DNA of 64,000 nt from Rhodopseudomonas julia. Its GTDB lineage: Bacteria > Pseudomonadota > Alphaproteobacteria > Rhizobiales > Afifellaceae. The stretch lies in assembly GCF_030813515.1 (NCBI RefSeq), contig NZ_JAUSUK010000002.1, positions 558,001 to 622,000 on the forward strand. Reading direction: 5' to 3'. The notes below the pieces were generated by a model that saw nothing but the letters and a program-made list of their open reading frames with translations, ran no database searches and was not told where the DNA came from. The number at the start of each line of letters is the position of its first letter. Position 1 is the stretch's first letter. Below are positions 8,369-16,634 of the stretch, piece after piece. The position numbers were made by a program, and so were the translations under genes.

Positions 8369-9268
8369 TCAACCGGCGCTGGCCGAGTAATCCATCCGAG
8401 CGAGGTCTTCCAAAAGCGTCGGTCCCGTAGGCCGCCAGTCGAGCCGTTCGCGGGTGAGGGAACTGGAGGCCGGCATGTCGAGACTGGCGAAGCCTGAGAG
8501 CCATCCAAAATGGGTCTCGGCCTCGTTCTTCGTCACGGATTGGACCGGCACATTGAGGCCGGCACCGATCGCTTCAGCTATGGCGCGCATCGGAATGGCT
8601 TTCTCGGCCACGGCGTGCCAGCGGATGCCCGGCTCATGACGATCGAGCGCCAGGACATAGAGGCGGGCGACGTCTTCGACGGCGGCAGCGCACCAGCGGT
8701 TGCTGCCCTCGTCCACATAGGCCGAGACGCCCTTTTCGCGGGCGATGTCGATCAGTGGCGAAATCAGGCCCTGTTTGACGGGGTCATGGACCTGGGGCAG
8801 CCGCACGACGCCGACGGAGACGCCCCGTTCCCCGACGGCGACGCCCGCGAGCTCGCTCTTGATCCGGGGCAGAGGATGCTCGCGATCAAAAATATCCTCG
8901 CGGGCGAACTGTCCCGGCCCGGGACTGCCCATCGCGATGGCCGAGGTGATGAGGAACGGACGATCCGAACCGGCAAGCACGTCGCCGATCGCCTCGATCA
9001 CCCGCCGGTCCTTGTCGCAATTCTCCACAAAGTGCGAGAAATCGTGGTCGAATGCCGTGTGGATCACAGCGTCGACGCCCTCGGCGCCCTTTGCAAGCGT
9101 TGCCGGGTCGTCGAGATCACCGCGGTGGACCAAGGCGCCAGCCTCCTGCAGCCTGCGAGCGCCCCCCTCGGAGCGGGCGTTGCCAAGCACCTGGTGCCCT
9201 TCCGCAAGCAGGTTGGGCAGGATTCGCGAGCCGATAAAGCCGGTTGCACCAGTCAGAAATACACGCAT
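8369..9268 (-). CDS. SDR/NAD-dependent epimerase-like reductase
   Basis: A 299-residue extended short-chain dehydrogenase/reductase. The N-terminus has the Rossmann glycine motif TGATGFIGSR (residues 7-16), then GDLDD and the strand DAVIHTAFDHDF. The canonical YxxxK is weak: the region after ITSAIAMG reads REHPLPRIKSELAG with no Tyr, so the catalytic dyad appears altered, as in the NAD(P)-binding 3-beta-HSD/DFR-like atypical subgroup. The substrate is unknown. It is divergent from an XRE regulator at 9366, the usual arrangement in which that regulator controls the reductase. Confidence 0.85.
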   Translation of the reverse strand: MRVFLTGATGFIGSRILPNLLAEGHQVLGNARSEGGARRLQEAGALVHRGDLDDPATLAKGAEGVDAVIHTAFDHDFSHFVENCDKDRRVIEAIGDVLAGSDRPFLITSAIAMGSPGPGQFAREDIFDREHPLPRIKSELAGVAVGERGVSVGVVRLPQVHDPVKQGLISPLIDIAREKGVSAYVDEGSNRWCAAAVEDVARLYVLALDRHEPGIRWHAVAEKAIPMRAIAEAIGAGLNVPVQSVTKNEAETHFGWLSGFASLDMPASSSLTRERLDWRPTGPTLLEDLARMDYSASAG

Positions 9269-9314
9269 CAGGGTCTTCCTCTTTGAGAGGATGCGTATTT
9301 CGCGAGTTGCCGAT

Positions 9315-9359
9315 ACCTGTTAAAGTAGTGAGCTTATCATGGTATAATCCACAACAGGT
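9315..9359. promoter_or_regulatory. Divergent promoter with inverted repeat
   Basis: Between the SDR and XRE genes, ACCTGTT (9315-9321) and AACAGGT (9353-9359) form a perfect 7-bp inverted repeat. It flanks a consensus -10 box TATAAT (9343-9348), with TTAAAG at 9320-9325 as a weak -35 spaced 17 bases for the plus-strand regulator. It is a plausible autoregulatory operator for the XRE protein, not proven. Confidence 0.4.
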
Positions 9360-9365
9360 TCGACC

Positions 9366-10202
9366 GTGCCCGACGAGACGCCCAATCAGCTCGGCATTTA
9401 CCTGCGCGATCGTCGTACCCGGCTCGATCCGGCGTCGTTCGGCTTCGTCGGCGGCAGGCGCCGCACGCCTGGGCTGCGCCGCGAGGAGGTCGCCGCTCGC
9501 GCGAACATCAGCCCGACCTGGTACACCTGGCTCGAGCAGGGCCGCGGCGGCGCGCCCTCGGCCGACGTGCTCGACCGCATCGCCAAGGGTCTGATGCTGA
9601 CGGAGCCCGAGCGCGAGCACCTCTATATGCTGGCCCTCGGCCATCCGCCGGAAGTGCGTTACCAGCCGGTCGAAGGCGTCACCCCGCGGCTCCAGCGTGT
9701 GCTCGACGCGATGCCGCTCAGCCCGGCCATCATCAAGACGGCGCTCTGGGACGTTGTCGGCTGGAACAGGGCCGCGGCGGCGCTTTTGACCGACTATTCC
9801 AAGCTGCCGCGCGAGCGACGCAACATCCTCCGCCTCATGTTCAGCAGCTGCCGCGTGCGCGCCAAACAGGAGGATTGGGAGAGCGTCGCTCGCTTCGTCG
9901 TCGGCGCGTTCCGGGCGGACGTGGCGCGAGCGGGGGCGAGCGGCAGCGCCGAGGTGATGCGGCTCGTTGCCGAGCTGTGCGAGATGAGCTCGGAGTTCGA
10001 GGCGCTGTGGCGGGACAACGACGTGGTGGCGCACGGCGAGGGCGTGAAATGCATTCATCACCCGGAGGCCGGACTGCTCGATCTGGAATTCTCCTCGTTC
10101 GCCGTCGAGGGGCGGCCCGAGCTCGGCATGATCGTCTACAACCCTGCATCGCCTGCGGACGCCGAGCGCTTGCGAGTGCTCATCGACGCGAAACTGACAT
10201 GA
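9366..10202 (+). CDS. XRE family regulator with MmyB-like ligand domain
   Basis: A 278-residue transcription factor with GTG start and a possible AGG ribosome site nine bases before it. Residues about 8-75 form an XRE helix-turn-helix containing RTPGLRREEVAARANISPTWYTWLEQGR, the motif typical of the MmyB-type subfamily. Residues about 100-270 match the MmyB PAS-like sensor (ALWDVVGWNRAAAALLTDYSKLP, RNILRLMF, HPEAGLLDLEFSSFAVEGRPELGMIVYNP), thought to bind a fatty-acid-like or other small hydrophobic ligand. It is divergent from the SDR gene, its probable target. Confidence 0.92.
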   Translation: MPDETPNQLGIYLRDRRTRLDPASFGFVGGRRRTPGLRREEVAARANISPTWYTWLEQGRGGAPSADVLDRIAKGLMLTEPEREHLYMLALGHPPEVRYQPVEGVTPRLQRVLDAMPLSPAIIKTALWDVVGWNRAAAALLTDYSKLPRERRNILRLMFSSCRVRAKQEDWESVARFVVGAFRADVARAGASGSAEVMRLVAELCEMSSEFEALWRDNDVVAHGEGVKCIHHPEAGLLDLEFSSFAVEGRPELGMIVYNPASPADAERLRVLIDAKLT

Positions 10203-10593
10203 CGCATATCCGAACGGGCACGTGCCGCTCTGCCTGCCGACATGTCTGCCTGCCGAAATGTCTGCCTGCCGACATAGGTCGCCAGCTCATCAGCGTGCTG
10301 GCGCATGCGTCGGCATCACGATCAGGCTCTCGTCCGGGTGCGGATTGACCTCGATGAAGATGTTTGTGTGATCTGGCGCGGAGCCAAGTTTGTATTATAG
10401 TCAACATTAAATAATAATTGAATTTTGCAAATATTATTGGAATGATGTCTAGGCTTTCTGCCTGGATCCCTCCCTCGATGTGGCGGGTGATGATGTCGGA
10501 ATCTGTTGTTCTTCGAGTTCATCGCGTCTCGTGGCTCGCCCTTCCAAATTCGGCGAAGCTGAAGGGTGAGAAGTTGCCGGCGAGTTTCCTCGC
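10203..10593. other. 391-base gap with tandem repeat and AT-rich stretch
   Basis: No convincing gene. The left part carries a three-copy 16-bp direct repeat (10229-10276, listed separately). Bases about 10385-10440 are unusually AT-rich for this chromosome (runs such as TTAAATAATAATTGAATTT) and could hold the promoter of the exported protein at 10594. A TTG-initiated 62-codon frame at 10418-10606 has no ribosome site and unlikely composition and was not called. Confidence 0.5.
10229..10276. repeat. Three-copy 16-bp tandem repeat
   Basis: Consensus TCTGCCTGCCGACATG at 10229-10244, 10245-10260 (one change, GAA for GAC) and 10261-10276 (last base differs). It lies just after the stop codon of the XRE regulator. 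Its near-perfect identity suggests recent slippage duplication. Confidence 0.85.
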
Positions 10594-11436
10594 ATGTTTC
10601 GCCTGACAAGCAGCCGAGGGGGCGCGGGGGCGTCGCGGCCGGGTGGCCTACGTGTTGGAAGCTTCTTCGTCGTCTCGCTCGTCTCGTCCTTCTTCATTCC
10701 CGATTCTGCGGTTCTGGCCGGCGCGTGGACGCTCGAGGAGGGAGCCGGTCAGGCGATCTGGTCTTTCGTGTTTTCGAAGAGCCCCTCCGATCTTTCCGGC
10801 GGTTTCGACAGCCATCTTGACGACACCACGAAAACGGAACTCACGCTGCTCAGCGAATATGGCGTGACGCGCGACCTGACCGTGATTGCTGCGCCTGGTT
10901 TCCGGCGGGCTACGGTCGGGGCTTCAACGAGCAGCGGACCTGGATATCTCGATCTCGGGGCGCGCTATCAGGTCTTCAGGAAAGGCGGGGCGGTCGCATC
11001 GGTTCAGGGGATCGCGCGCATTCCGGGCGCTTCGGATTCCACGGTGTCTGCCAATCTCGGCTACACCAACGCGGAATATGATCTGCGCGGGCTCTTCGGC
11101 TACGGCTTCAAGCTTGGCGAGAACGACGCTTTCTTCGACGTTCAGGCCGGCTATCGGTACCGCACGGCCGGGCCGGCAGACGAGATGCGGGCCGATCTCA
11201 CGTTCGGCTGCCGCTTGCGGCCGGACTTTCTTCTGTTGGCGCAGTCCTTCAATACGGTAAGCGTCGGCGCCGCGCAGGGCGTCTTTCGGCGCATCCGAGA
11301 GCATAAGCTCCAGGTGAGTGCCGTCTACGATATCAACGAGCGCCTCTCCCTTCAGGCCGGCAGCTTCGCGACCGTCCATGGCGAGAACTCGCTTCGCGAG
11401 CGGGCGATCTTCTCCGCCGTCTGGGTCCGCTTCTGA
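10594..11436 (+). CDS. Exported beta-rich protein, putative outer-membrane barrel
   Basis: A 280-residue protein of unknown family. After a basic N-terminus there is a hydrophobic stretch (SFFVVSLVSSFFIP, about 23-36) and a possible signal-peptidase site after AVLA (about 42). The mature part begins GAWTLEEGAGQAIWSF and is rich in alternating hydrophobic/polar strands and aromatic-ended segments (YLDLGARYQVF, DVQAGYRYR, LSLQAGSF). It ends in VWVRF; a terminal Phe is typical of outer-membrane barrels inserted by Bam. I infer an outer-membrane beta-barrel of perhaps 10-12 strands, possibly a small-molecule channel. No ribosome site is obvious before the ATG. It is convergent with the IclR gene. 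Confidence 0.65.
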   Translation: MFRLTSSRGGAGASRPGGLRVGSFFVVSLVSSFFIPDSAVLAGAWTLEEGAGQAIWSFVFSKSPSDLSGGFDSHLDDTTKTELTLLSEYGVTRDLTVIAAPGFRRATVGASTSSGPGYLDLGARYQVFRKGGAVASVQGIARIPGASDSTVSANLGYTNAEYDLRGLFGYGFKLGENDAFFDVQAGYRYRTAGPADEMRADLTFGCRLRPDFLLLAQSFNTVSVGAAQGVFRRIREHKLQVSAVYDINERLSLQAGSFATVHGENSLRERAIFSAVWVRF

Positions 11437-11452
11437 CCGTCCCGCGTTTCGT

Positions 11453-12265
11453 TCAGAGGCTGCCCATGATCGCCCGCGCCGCTTCCATGGCAAGTGGAGA
11501 GGCCTGTTTGACGAAATCCTCAGGCGTCCATTCCGACAGCGATCCCGCCACATGGATTGCGCCGAGGGGGACACCGTCGCCGCGCGAGATCGCCACGCCG
11601 AGCGCCACTTCGCCCTGCAGAAATTCCTCCACGACGACGGCGTAGCCGTCGGTGCGGGCCGTCTTGATCTTCTCCATGATCGCGTCGGGCTCGACGATGG
11701 TCTTGGCTGTGTAAGGGTGCAAAGGCGTGCGCAGGACGATGTCGCGTGCGGCCTCGTCGGAGAGGAGCGACAGGAGGGCCCGACCCCCCGCCGTGCAATA
11801 GGTCGGCACGCTATGGCCGACGAGGGTGGCGTGGAAGGTCTCGCGTTTGCTCTGCATACGCAGCGCGTAGACGACGCGGGTCTCGTCATAGAGGCTGAAA
11901 TCCACGCGCTCGCGGATCGTCTTGCGCAGCTCCAGGAGCACGGGCGTCGCCTTCTGCACCACGGGATCGAGCCTGAGCACGTCGAGCGTGTGGTCGAGAA
12001 GGCGGATGCCGGGGAGGTAGCCGCGATCACCCGGGCCGCGCCGCAGATATCCGAGCTTTGAGAGGGTGTGGACGAGGCGCTGCGCGGCCGACCTGTCGAT
12101 GCCGGCGCGACTTGCGATTTCCGACAGGCTGAGCGGGCCTGGTGCGTGATGAAATGCGCTCAGAACCTGCATCGCGCGACCGGCGGCGCGGACGAAGAGA
12201 TTGTCGTCTTCATAAGGGCGGGAATCTGTCGGCTGGGCGGGCTCGGCCCGGAAACGCCTGTTCAT
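11453..12265 (-). CDS. IclR family transcriptional regulator
   Basis: A 270-residue regulator with an N-terminal winged HTH (about 28-90: SLSEIASRAGIDRSAAQRLVHTLSKLGYL) and the C-terminal IclR effector-binding domain (about 105-265, including DETRVVYALRMQSK, CTAGGRALLS and EEFLQGEVALGVAI). The frame is open to 12352, but the start at 12265 is preferred because the longer version would place the intergenic palindrome (12310-12327) inside the coding region and adds a poorly composed leader. It is divergent from the M81 peptidase/ABC/peptidase operon and is its probable effector-responsive regulator. Confidence 0.92.
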   Translation of the reverse strand: MNRRFRAEPAQPTDSRPYEDDNLFVRAAGRAMQVLSAFHHAPGPLSLSEIASRAGIDRSAAQRLVHTLSKLGYLRRGPGDRGYLPGIRLLDHTLDVLRLDPVVQKATPVLLELRKTIRERVDFSLYDETRVVYALRMQSKRETFHATLVGHSVPTYCTAGGRALLSLLSDEAARDIVLRTPLHPYTAKTIVEPDAIMEKIKTARTDGYAVVVEEFLQGEVALGVAISRGDGVPLGAIHVAGSLSEWTPEDFVKQASPLAMEAARAIMGSL

Positions 12266-12309
12266 GGATAGCTTGACGGCTCGTTTGAGGGGGTTACTAT
12301 GATCGTTGT

Positions 12310-12327
12310 GCAATATAGTTGTATTGC
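12310..12327. promoter_or_regulatory. Candidate IclR operator
   Basis: Perfect inverted repeat GCAATA-N6-TATTGC lies 44 bases before the IclR start and 37 before the M81 start, flanked by a wider TTGTG (12306-12310) / CACAA (12337-12341) pair. Its position between divergent promoters suggests that one IclR dimer or tetramer controls both directions. Confidence 0.5.
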
Positions 12328-12363
12328 TTGACGATACACAACCTCTTTTCACGGTGTGTGCGA

Positions 12364-13944
12364 ATGGACGGGCGACGAGCGGGGACGAAGTTCAGGGTCG
12401 CAGTGGCCGGCTTCCTCCATGAGACCAATACTTTCGCTCCGGTTCGGGCGGATCTCGAGGCTTTCCGGGTCGGCGGAGGCTATATCGGGATGACGCGGGG
12501 GGCCGCGCTTCTCGATGCGGCACGAGAGGTCAATCTCGGCATTGCCGGCGCGCTCGACGTTGCCAGAGAACAGTGCTGGGACGTGGTGCCGACGCTGTGG
12601 GCCGGGGCGATTCCCTCCGGCTATGTGACGCGTGGAGCGTTTGAGGCGATCGCAGACGAGATCGTGCAACGGATCGCCGAGGCGGGGCCGCTCGACGGCG
12701 TCTTTCTCGATCTCCATGGCGCCATGGTGGCGGAGCATCTCGACGACGGGGAAGGCGAGATCGCGCGCCGCGTCCGTGCGGTGGTCGGCAACGCCGTCCC
12801 GATCACATCGGCGCTCGATCTTCACGGCAATATTTCATCGTCCTTTGTGGAGACGGTCGACGCGCTCGTCGCCTTCCGCACCTATCCGCATGTCGATATG
12901 GCGGCGACCGGTGCGCGGGCGGCCAGGCTTCTCCATCGGATGATGGAGACGGGTGAACGGCCGGCGAAAGCCTTTCGGCGCATGTCCTATCTCGTGCCGA
13001 TCCCGTTTCAGGCGACGGAAATGGCGCCGGGAGACGCGCTTTACGCCGAGATCGATACGCTGGAGCGGGAGGGCGTGCACTCGGCCTCGCTCTTCATGGG
13101 CTTTCCGGCTGCGGACATTCCTGATTGTGGGCCCACGGCCATGGCGTTCGCGGCGACGCAGGCGGAGGCGGAGCGTGCCGCCGACCGTATCGCGGCAGCC
13201 TATGACGCGGCCGAGCCGCTCTTCGACAACCGCACTTTTACGGCCGGGGAAGCCGTGGCGGAGGCGGCCCGTCTCGCCGCCGGCAAAACGGGGCCGGTGG
13301 TCATTGCAGATACGCAGGACAATCCCGGGGCGGGGGGCGTTTCGGCGACGACCGGGATGTTGCGGGCGCTCATCGCGGCCGATGCCCAGAACGCTGCAAT
13401 CGGCCTCATCGTCGATCCGGCAAGCGCGGAAAAGGCGCATCAGCTCGGCGAGGGTGCGACGGCGCGTTTTGCGATCGGCAGTCATCCCGGGGTGCCCGGC
13501 GATCATCCGGTCGAGACGGAGGCGGTGGTGGAGCGTCTCTCCGACGGCAAGGTTCATGCGACGGGCCCCTATTACGGCGGCGCGCGGCACAATCTCGGAC
13601 CCTCGGCGTGCCTCCGCATCGGCGGTGTGCGCGTCGTCGTCACGAGCGGGATCGCGCAGATGGCGGACCGGGAAATGTTCCGTTTCGTCGGCATTGTGCC
13701 GGAGGAGCAGGCGATCCTGGTGGTGAAAAGCTCCACGCATTTCCGCGCCGATTTTGCGCCCATTGCGTCAGAGATCCTCGTGGCGCTGGCGCCTGGCCCC
13801 ATGCCTTTCAATCCTGCCGATCTGCCGTTCACGCGGCTTCCGGCCGATATGAAACTCTTCCCGAACGGACCTCTGTTCGGAGAAGCGAGCGCCGCGAAGG
13901 CGCATTCCGACCCAGGCGGGGAGAACATCGCCGCGGTCCAATAA
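12364..13944 (+). CDS. M81 family metallopeptidase (MlrC-like)
   Basis: A 526-residue cytoplasmic protein of the M81 family, whose named member MlrC (microcystinase C) cleaves linearised microcystin fragments including Adda-type peptides. Motifs seen: FLHETNTF near the N-terminus (His19, Glu20), FLDLHGAMV and DLHGN in the N-terminal DUF1485 domain, and the C-terminal MlrC_C half beginning about residue 290 (VVIADTQDNPGAGG, a hallmark). Family members occur widely in rhizobial operons next to peptide ABC transporters, so the substrate need not be a microcystin. It is the first gene of the operon; the frame extends upstream to 12319, but ATG 12364 gives the normal N-terminus. The next gene follows after 39 bases. 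Confidence 0.9.
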   Translation: MDGRRAGTKFRVAVAGFLHETNTFAPVRADLEAFRVGGGYIGMTRGAALLDAAREVNLGIAGALDVAREQCWDVVPTLWAGAIPSGYVTRGAFEAIADEIVQRIAEAGPLDGVFLDLHGAMVAEHLDDGEGEIARRVRAVVGNAVPITSALDLHGNISSSFVETVDALVAFRTYPHVDMAATGARAARLLHRMMETGERPAKAFRRMSYLVPIPFQATEMAPGDALYAEIDTLEREGVHSASLFMGFPAADIPDCGPTAMAFAATQAEAERAADRIAAAYDAAEPLFDNRTFTAGEAVAEAARLAAGKTGPVVIADTQDNPGAGGVSATTGMLRALIAADAQNAAIGLIVDPASAEKAHQLGEGATARFAIGSHPGVPGDHPVETEAVVERLSDGKVHATGPYYGGARHNLGPSACLRIGGVRVVVTSGIAQMADREMFRFVGIVPEEQAILVVKSSTHFRADFAPIASEILVALAPGPMPFNPADLPFTRLPADMKLFPNGPLFGEASAAKAHSDPGGENIAAVQ

Positions 13945-13983
13945 TGACAAAGCACCAAGAGATCGAATCCGAGAGAGGGATGT

Positions 13984-15594
13984 ATGCAGAGCTTGAAACC
14001 ACTTTCTTGCATGAAGCGTGGCCTCGCCGCCGCGCTTCTTGCAGGCGGCGTGCTGTCGGCACCCGCTGTCGCCAACGCGCAGGATGACGGCAAGACCATC
14101 ACGGCGGTGATGCATTCGGGCCTGCGCGTGCTCGATCCCGTCATCACGACCGCCCATATCACCCGCGATCACGGCTACATGATCTATGATGTCCTGACGG
14201 CCGTGGACGAGAATTTCGAGCCCCAGCCGCAGATGGCGGATTGGGATATCTCCGACGACAAGCTGACCTATACCTTCACCCTGCGCGACGGGCTGAAGTT
14301 TCATGACGGTGCGCCGGTCACCGGCAAGGATGTCGTCGCCTCGCTCAACCGCTGGGGCAAGCGCGATTCCGGCGGTCAGATGATCTTCGACGTGACGGAA
14401 AGCCTAGAAGCGCCGGACGACAAGACCATCGTCTGGAAGCTGTCGGAACCTTTCCCGCCGCTCCTCAACGTGATCTCCAAGCAGTCCGCCGTGCCGCCCT
14501 TCATCATGCCGGAGCGGGTGGCGGAAACCTCGCCGGACGAGCCGATCACCGAATACATCGGCTCCGGCCCGTTCGTCTTCAACAAGGACAAATACGAGCC
14601 GGGCGCTTCGGTCACCTACGACAAGTTCGAGGATTACGTGCCGCGCGACGAGCCGCCTTCGTGGATGGCCGGCGGCAAGACGGTCAAAGTCGATCATGTC
14701 GTCTGGACGACGATGCCGGATAATCTGACCGCGATGAATGCGCTCGCGGCCGGGGAGATCGACTATCTGGAGCAGGTGCAGGTCGACCTTCTGCCGGTGA
14801 TCGAGAACGCGCCGGACGTGACGGTGGAGATGCGTGATCCGCTCGGCTTCGTCACGATAGGCCGGCCGAACTTCCTCCACCCGCCCTTCGACAACAAGAA
14901 GGTGCGTCAGGCGGCGCTTCTGGCTCTGAGCCAGGAAGACGTGCTCGCCACGATGATGGGCTCCGACAAGTACTACAAGGTCTGCGGCGCGATCTTCGGC
15001 TGCGGAACGCCGCTCGGCGATGAATCCGGCTCCGAGCCGATCACTACGGGTGCGCATCCGGAAGAAGCCAAGAAGCTTCTGGAAGAGGCCGGTTACGACG
15101 GCACGCCGGTGGTGCTCATGCAGCCGACGGATGTCGTCAGCCTGACCAATCAGCCGGTTGTCGCCGCGCAGGCGCTTCGCCAGGCGGGCTTCAATGTCGA
15201 CATGCAGGCGATGGACTGGCAGTCGGTCGTGCAACGGCGCGCGCAGCAGAACCCGCCCTCAGAGGGCGGCTGGAACATCTTCTTCACGAACTGGATGGTG
15301 CCGGAGATTTCCGATCCGCTCATCAACGTGATGGTGAACGGGCGTGGCGACGATGCCTGGTTCGGCTGGCCCGATGATCCCGAGATCGAAAAGCTGCGCG
15401 ATGAATTCGCCCGTGCGGAGGATCAGGAGGCGCGCAAAGCGGCCGCCGTCGCGATCCAGAAGCACGTGATGGACAATGTGAACTACATCCATCTCGGCGA
15501 ATACAACATGCCCCAGGCGCGGCGGAATTCGATCCAGAACATGATCCCGTCGCCGGTTCCGGTTTTCTGGAACATGACGAAAGAGGCGGAGTGA
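13984..15594 (+). CDS. Peptide-type ABC transporter substrate-binding protein
   Basis: A 536-residue periplasmic binding protein of solute-binding family 5 (DppA/OppA class). The N-terminus has a basic start, a hydrophobic core (GLAAALLAGGVLSA) and a cleavage site after ANA (about residue 32). The mature protein carries the family pattern YTFTLRDGLKFHDGAPVTGKDVVASLNRW and ends with helices predicted to close the cleft (HLGEYNMPQARRNSIQNM). It would bind the peptide-like substrate imported by the two permeases and ATPase that follow. GAGAGAGGGATGT precedes the ATG. A strong hairpin separates it from the permease genes. Confidence 0.95.
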   Translation: MQSLKPLSCMKRGLAAALLAGGVLSAPAVANAQDDGKTITAVMHSGLRVLDPVITTAHITRDHGYMIYDVLTAVDENFEPQPQMADWDISDDKLTYTFTLRDGLKFHDGAPVTGKDVVASLNRWGKRDSGGQMIFDVTESLEAPDDKTIVWKLSEPFPPLLNVISKQSAVPPFIMPERVAETSPDEPITEYIGSGPFVFNKDKYEPGASVTYDKFEDYVPRDEPPSWMAGGKTVKVDHVVWTTMPDNLTAMNALAAGEIDYLEQVQVDLLPVIENAPDVTVEMRDPLGFVTIGRPNFLHPPFDNKKVRQAALLALSQEDVLATMMGSDKYYKVCGAIFGCGTPLGDESGSEPITTGAHPEEAKKLLEEAGYDGTPVVLMQPTDVVSLTNQPVVAAQALRQAGFNVDMQAMDWQSVVQRRAQQNPPSEGGWNIFFTNWMVPEISDPLINVMVNGRGDDAWFGWPDDPEIEKLRDEFARAEDQEARKAAAVAIQKHVMDNVNYIHLGEYNMPQARRNSIQNMIPSPVPVFWNMTKEAE

Positions 15595-15602
15595 TCCACC
15601 TT

Positions 15603-15630
15603 CGGAGACGCGCTCATAAGCGCGTCTCCG
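15603..15630. promoter_or_regulatory. Intercistronic hairpin after the binding-protein gene
   Basis: A 12-bp perfect stem (CGGAGACGCGCT / AGCGCGTCTCCG) with the loop CATA sits nine bases after the binding-protein stop codon and about 60 before the permease start. There is no T-run, so it is more likely an RNA-stabilising element that raises binding-protein output over the membrane genes than a full terminator. Confidence 0.55.
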
Positions 15631-15691
15631 GCCGTCCTGTCTCGAAATTTGCGCTGAGGCTCAAACAGGCCTCGCGGCAAGGAGACCGATC

Positions 15692-16633
15692 ATGTTCGGC
15701 TATATCCTGAAGCGGATCCTCGCCACGATCCCCGTGATGGCGATCGTTGCGGTCTTCGTCTTCCTTCTGCTTCGCCTGACGCCCGGCGATCCGGCGGCGA
15801 TCCTCGCCGGCGATGCCGCCACGCCTGCGCAGCTCGAGCGCATCCGTGACCGCCTCGGCCTCAACGACCCTTTGCATATCCAGTTCTTCACCTGGATCGG
15901 GCAGATGCTGCACGGCGATCTCGGCACCTCTCTCATTTCCAGCACACCGGTTGCAGGAATGATCGGAGACCGGCTCGGGCCGACGATCAGCATCGCCATC
16001 ATGACCATCATCATCTCGGTGCTTCTGGCCGTGCCGATGGGCGTGATCGCTGCCTGGCGCCACCGCACCTGGGTCGATTTCCTGGTGATGTCCTTCTCGG
16101 TTCTGGGCTTCTCCGTTCCCGTCTTCGTGATCGGCTATATCCTGATCCAGATTTTCGCGATCGAGCTGCGTTGGGTGCCGGTGCAGGGCTACGCACCGTT
16201 GTCTGACGGGATTGGTCCGTTCCTGACGCGGGCAATCCTGCCGTCGCTGACGCTCGCCACGATCTATGTGGCGCTGATCGCCCGAATGACGCGCGCCTCC
16301 ATGCTCGAAGTGCTGGGCGAGGATTACGTGCGCACCGCCCGCGCCAAAGGCGTGCGCGAAAACGTCGTGCTTTTCCGCCATGCGCTGCGCAATGCCGCGG
16401 TGCCGATCCTGACGATCATCGGCACGGGCTTTGCGCTCCTCATCTCAGGCGTCGTGGTGACGGAAAGCGTCTTCAATATTCCCGGGATCGGCCGGCTCAC
16501 CGTCGATGCGATCCTGGCGCGCGACTATCCGGTGATCCAGGCGATGATCCTTTTCACCGCCGGCATCTACGTCTTCGTCAATCTGATCGTCGACGTCTCC
16601 TATTCCTTCTTCGACCCGAGGATCCGCTACTGA
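15692..16633 (+). CDS. Peptide-type ABC transporter permease (DppB class)
   Basis: A 313-residue inner-membrane permease with six predicted helices. It has the N-terminal MFGYILKRILATIPVMAIVAV helix typical of DppB/GsiC, the conserved LRLTPGDPAAILAGDAAT loop and the EAA coupling motif (EDYVRTARAKGVRENVVLFRHALRNAAVP, about 210-238) that contacts the ATPase. It forms the heteromeric channel with the next gene product. The next gene starts one base after this stop, so they are translationally coupled. Confidence 0.95.
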   Translation: MFGYILKRILATIPVMAIVAVFVFLLLRLTPGDPAAILAGDAATPAQLERIRDRLGLNDPLHIQFFTWIGQMLHGDLGTSLISSTPVAGMIGDRLGPTISIAIMTIIISVLLAVPMGVIAAWRHRTWVDFLVMSFSVLGFSVPVFVIGYILIQIFAIELRWVPVQGYAPLSDGIGPFLTRAILPSLTLATIYVALIARMTRASMLEVLGEDYVRTARAKGVRENVVLFRHALRNAAVPILTIIGTGFALLISGVVVTESVFNIPGIGRLTVDAILARDYPVIQAMILFTAGIYVFVNLIVDVSYSFFDPRIRY

Positions 16634-16634
16634 C

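Noticed and set aside
10418-10606. 62-codon plus-strand frame upstream of the exported protein
   Set aside because: TTG start, no ribosome site, overlaps the next gene's start and shows no protein-like pattern.
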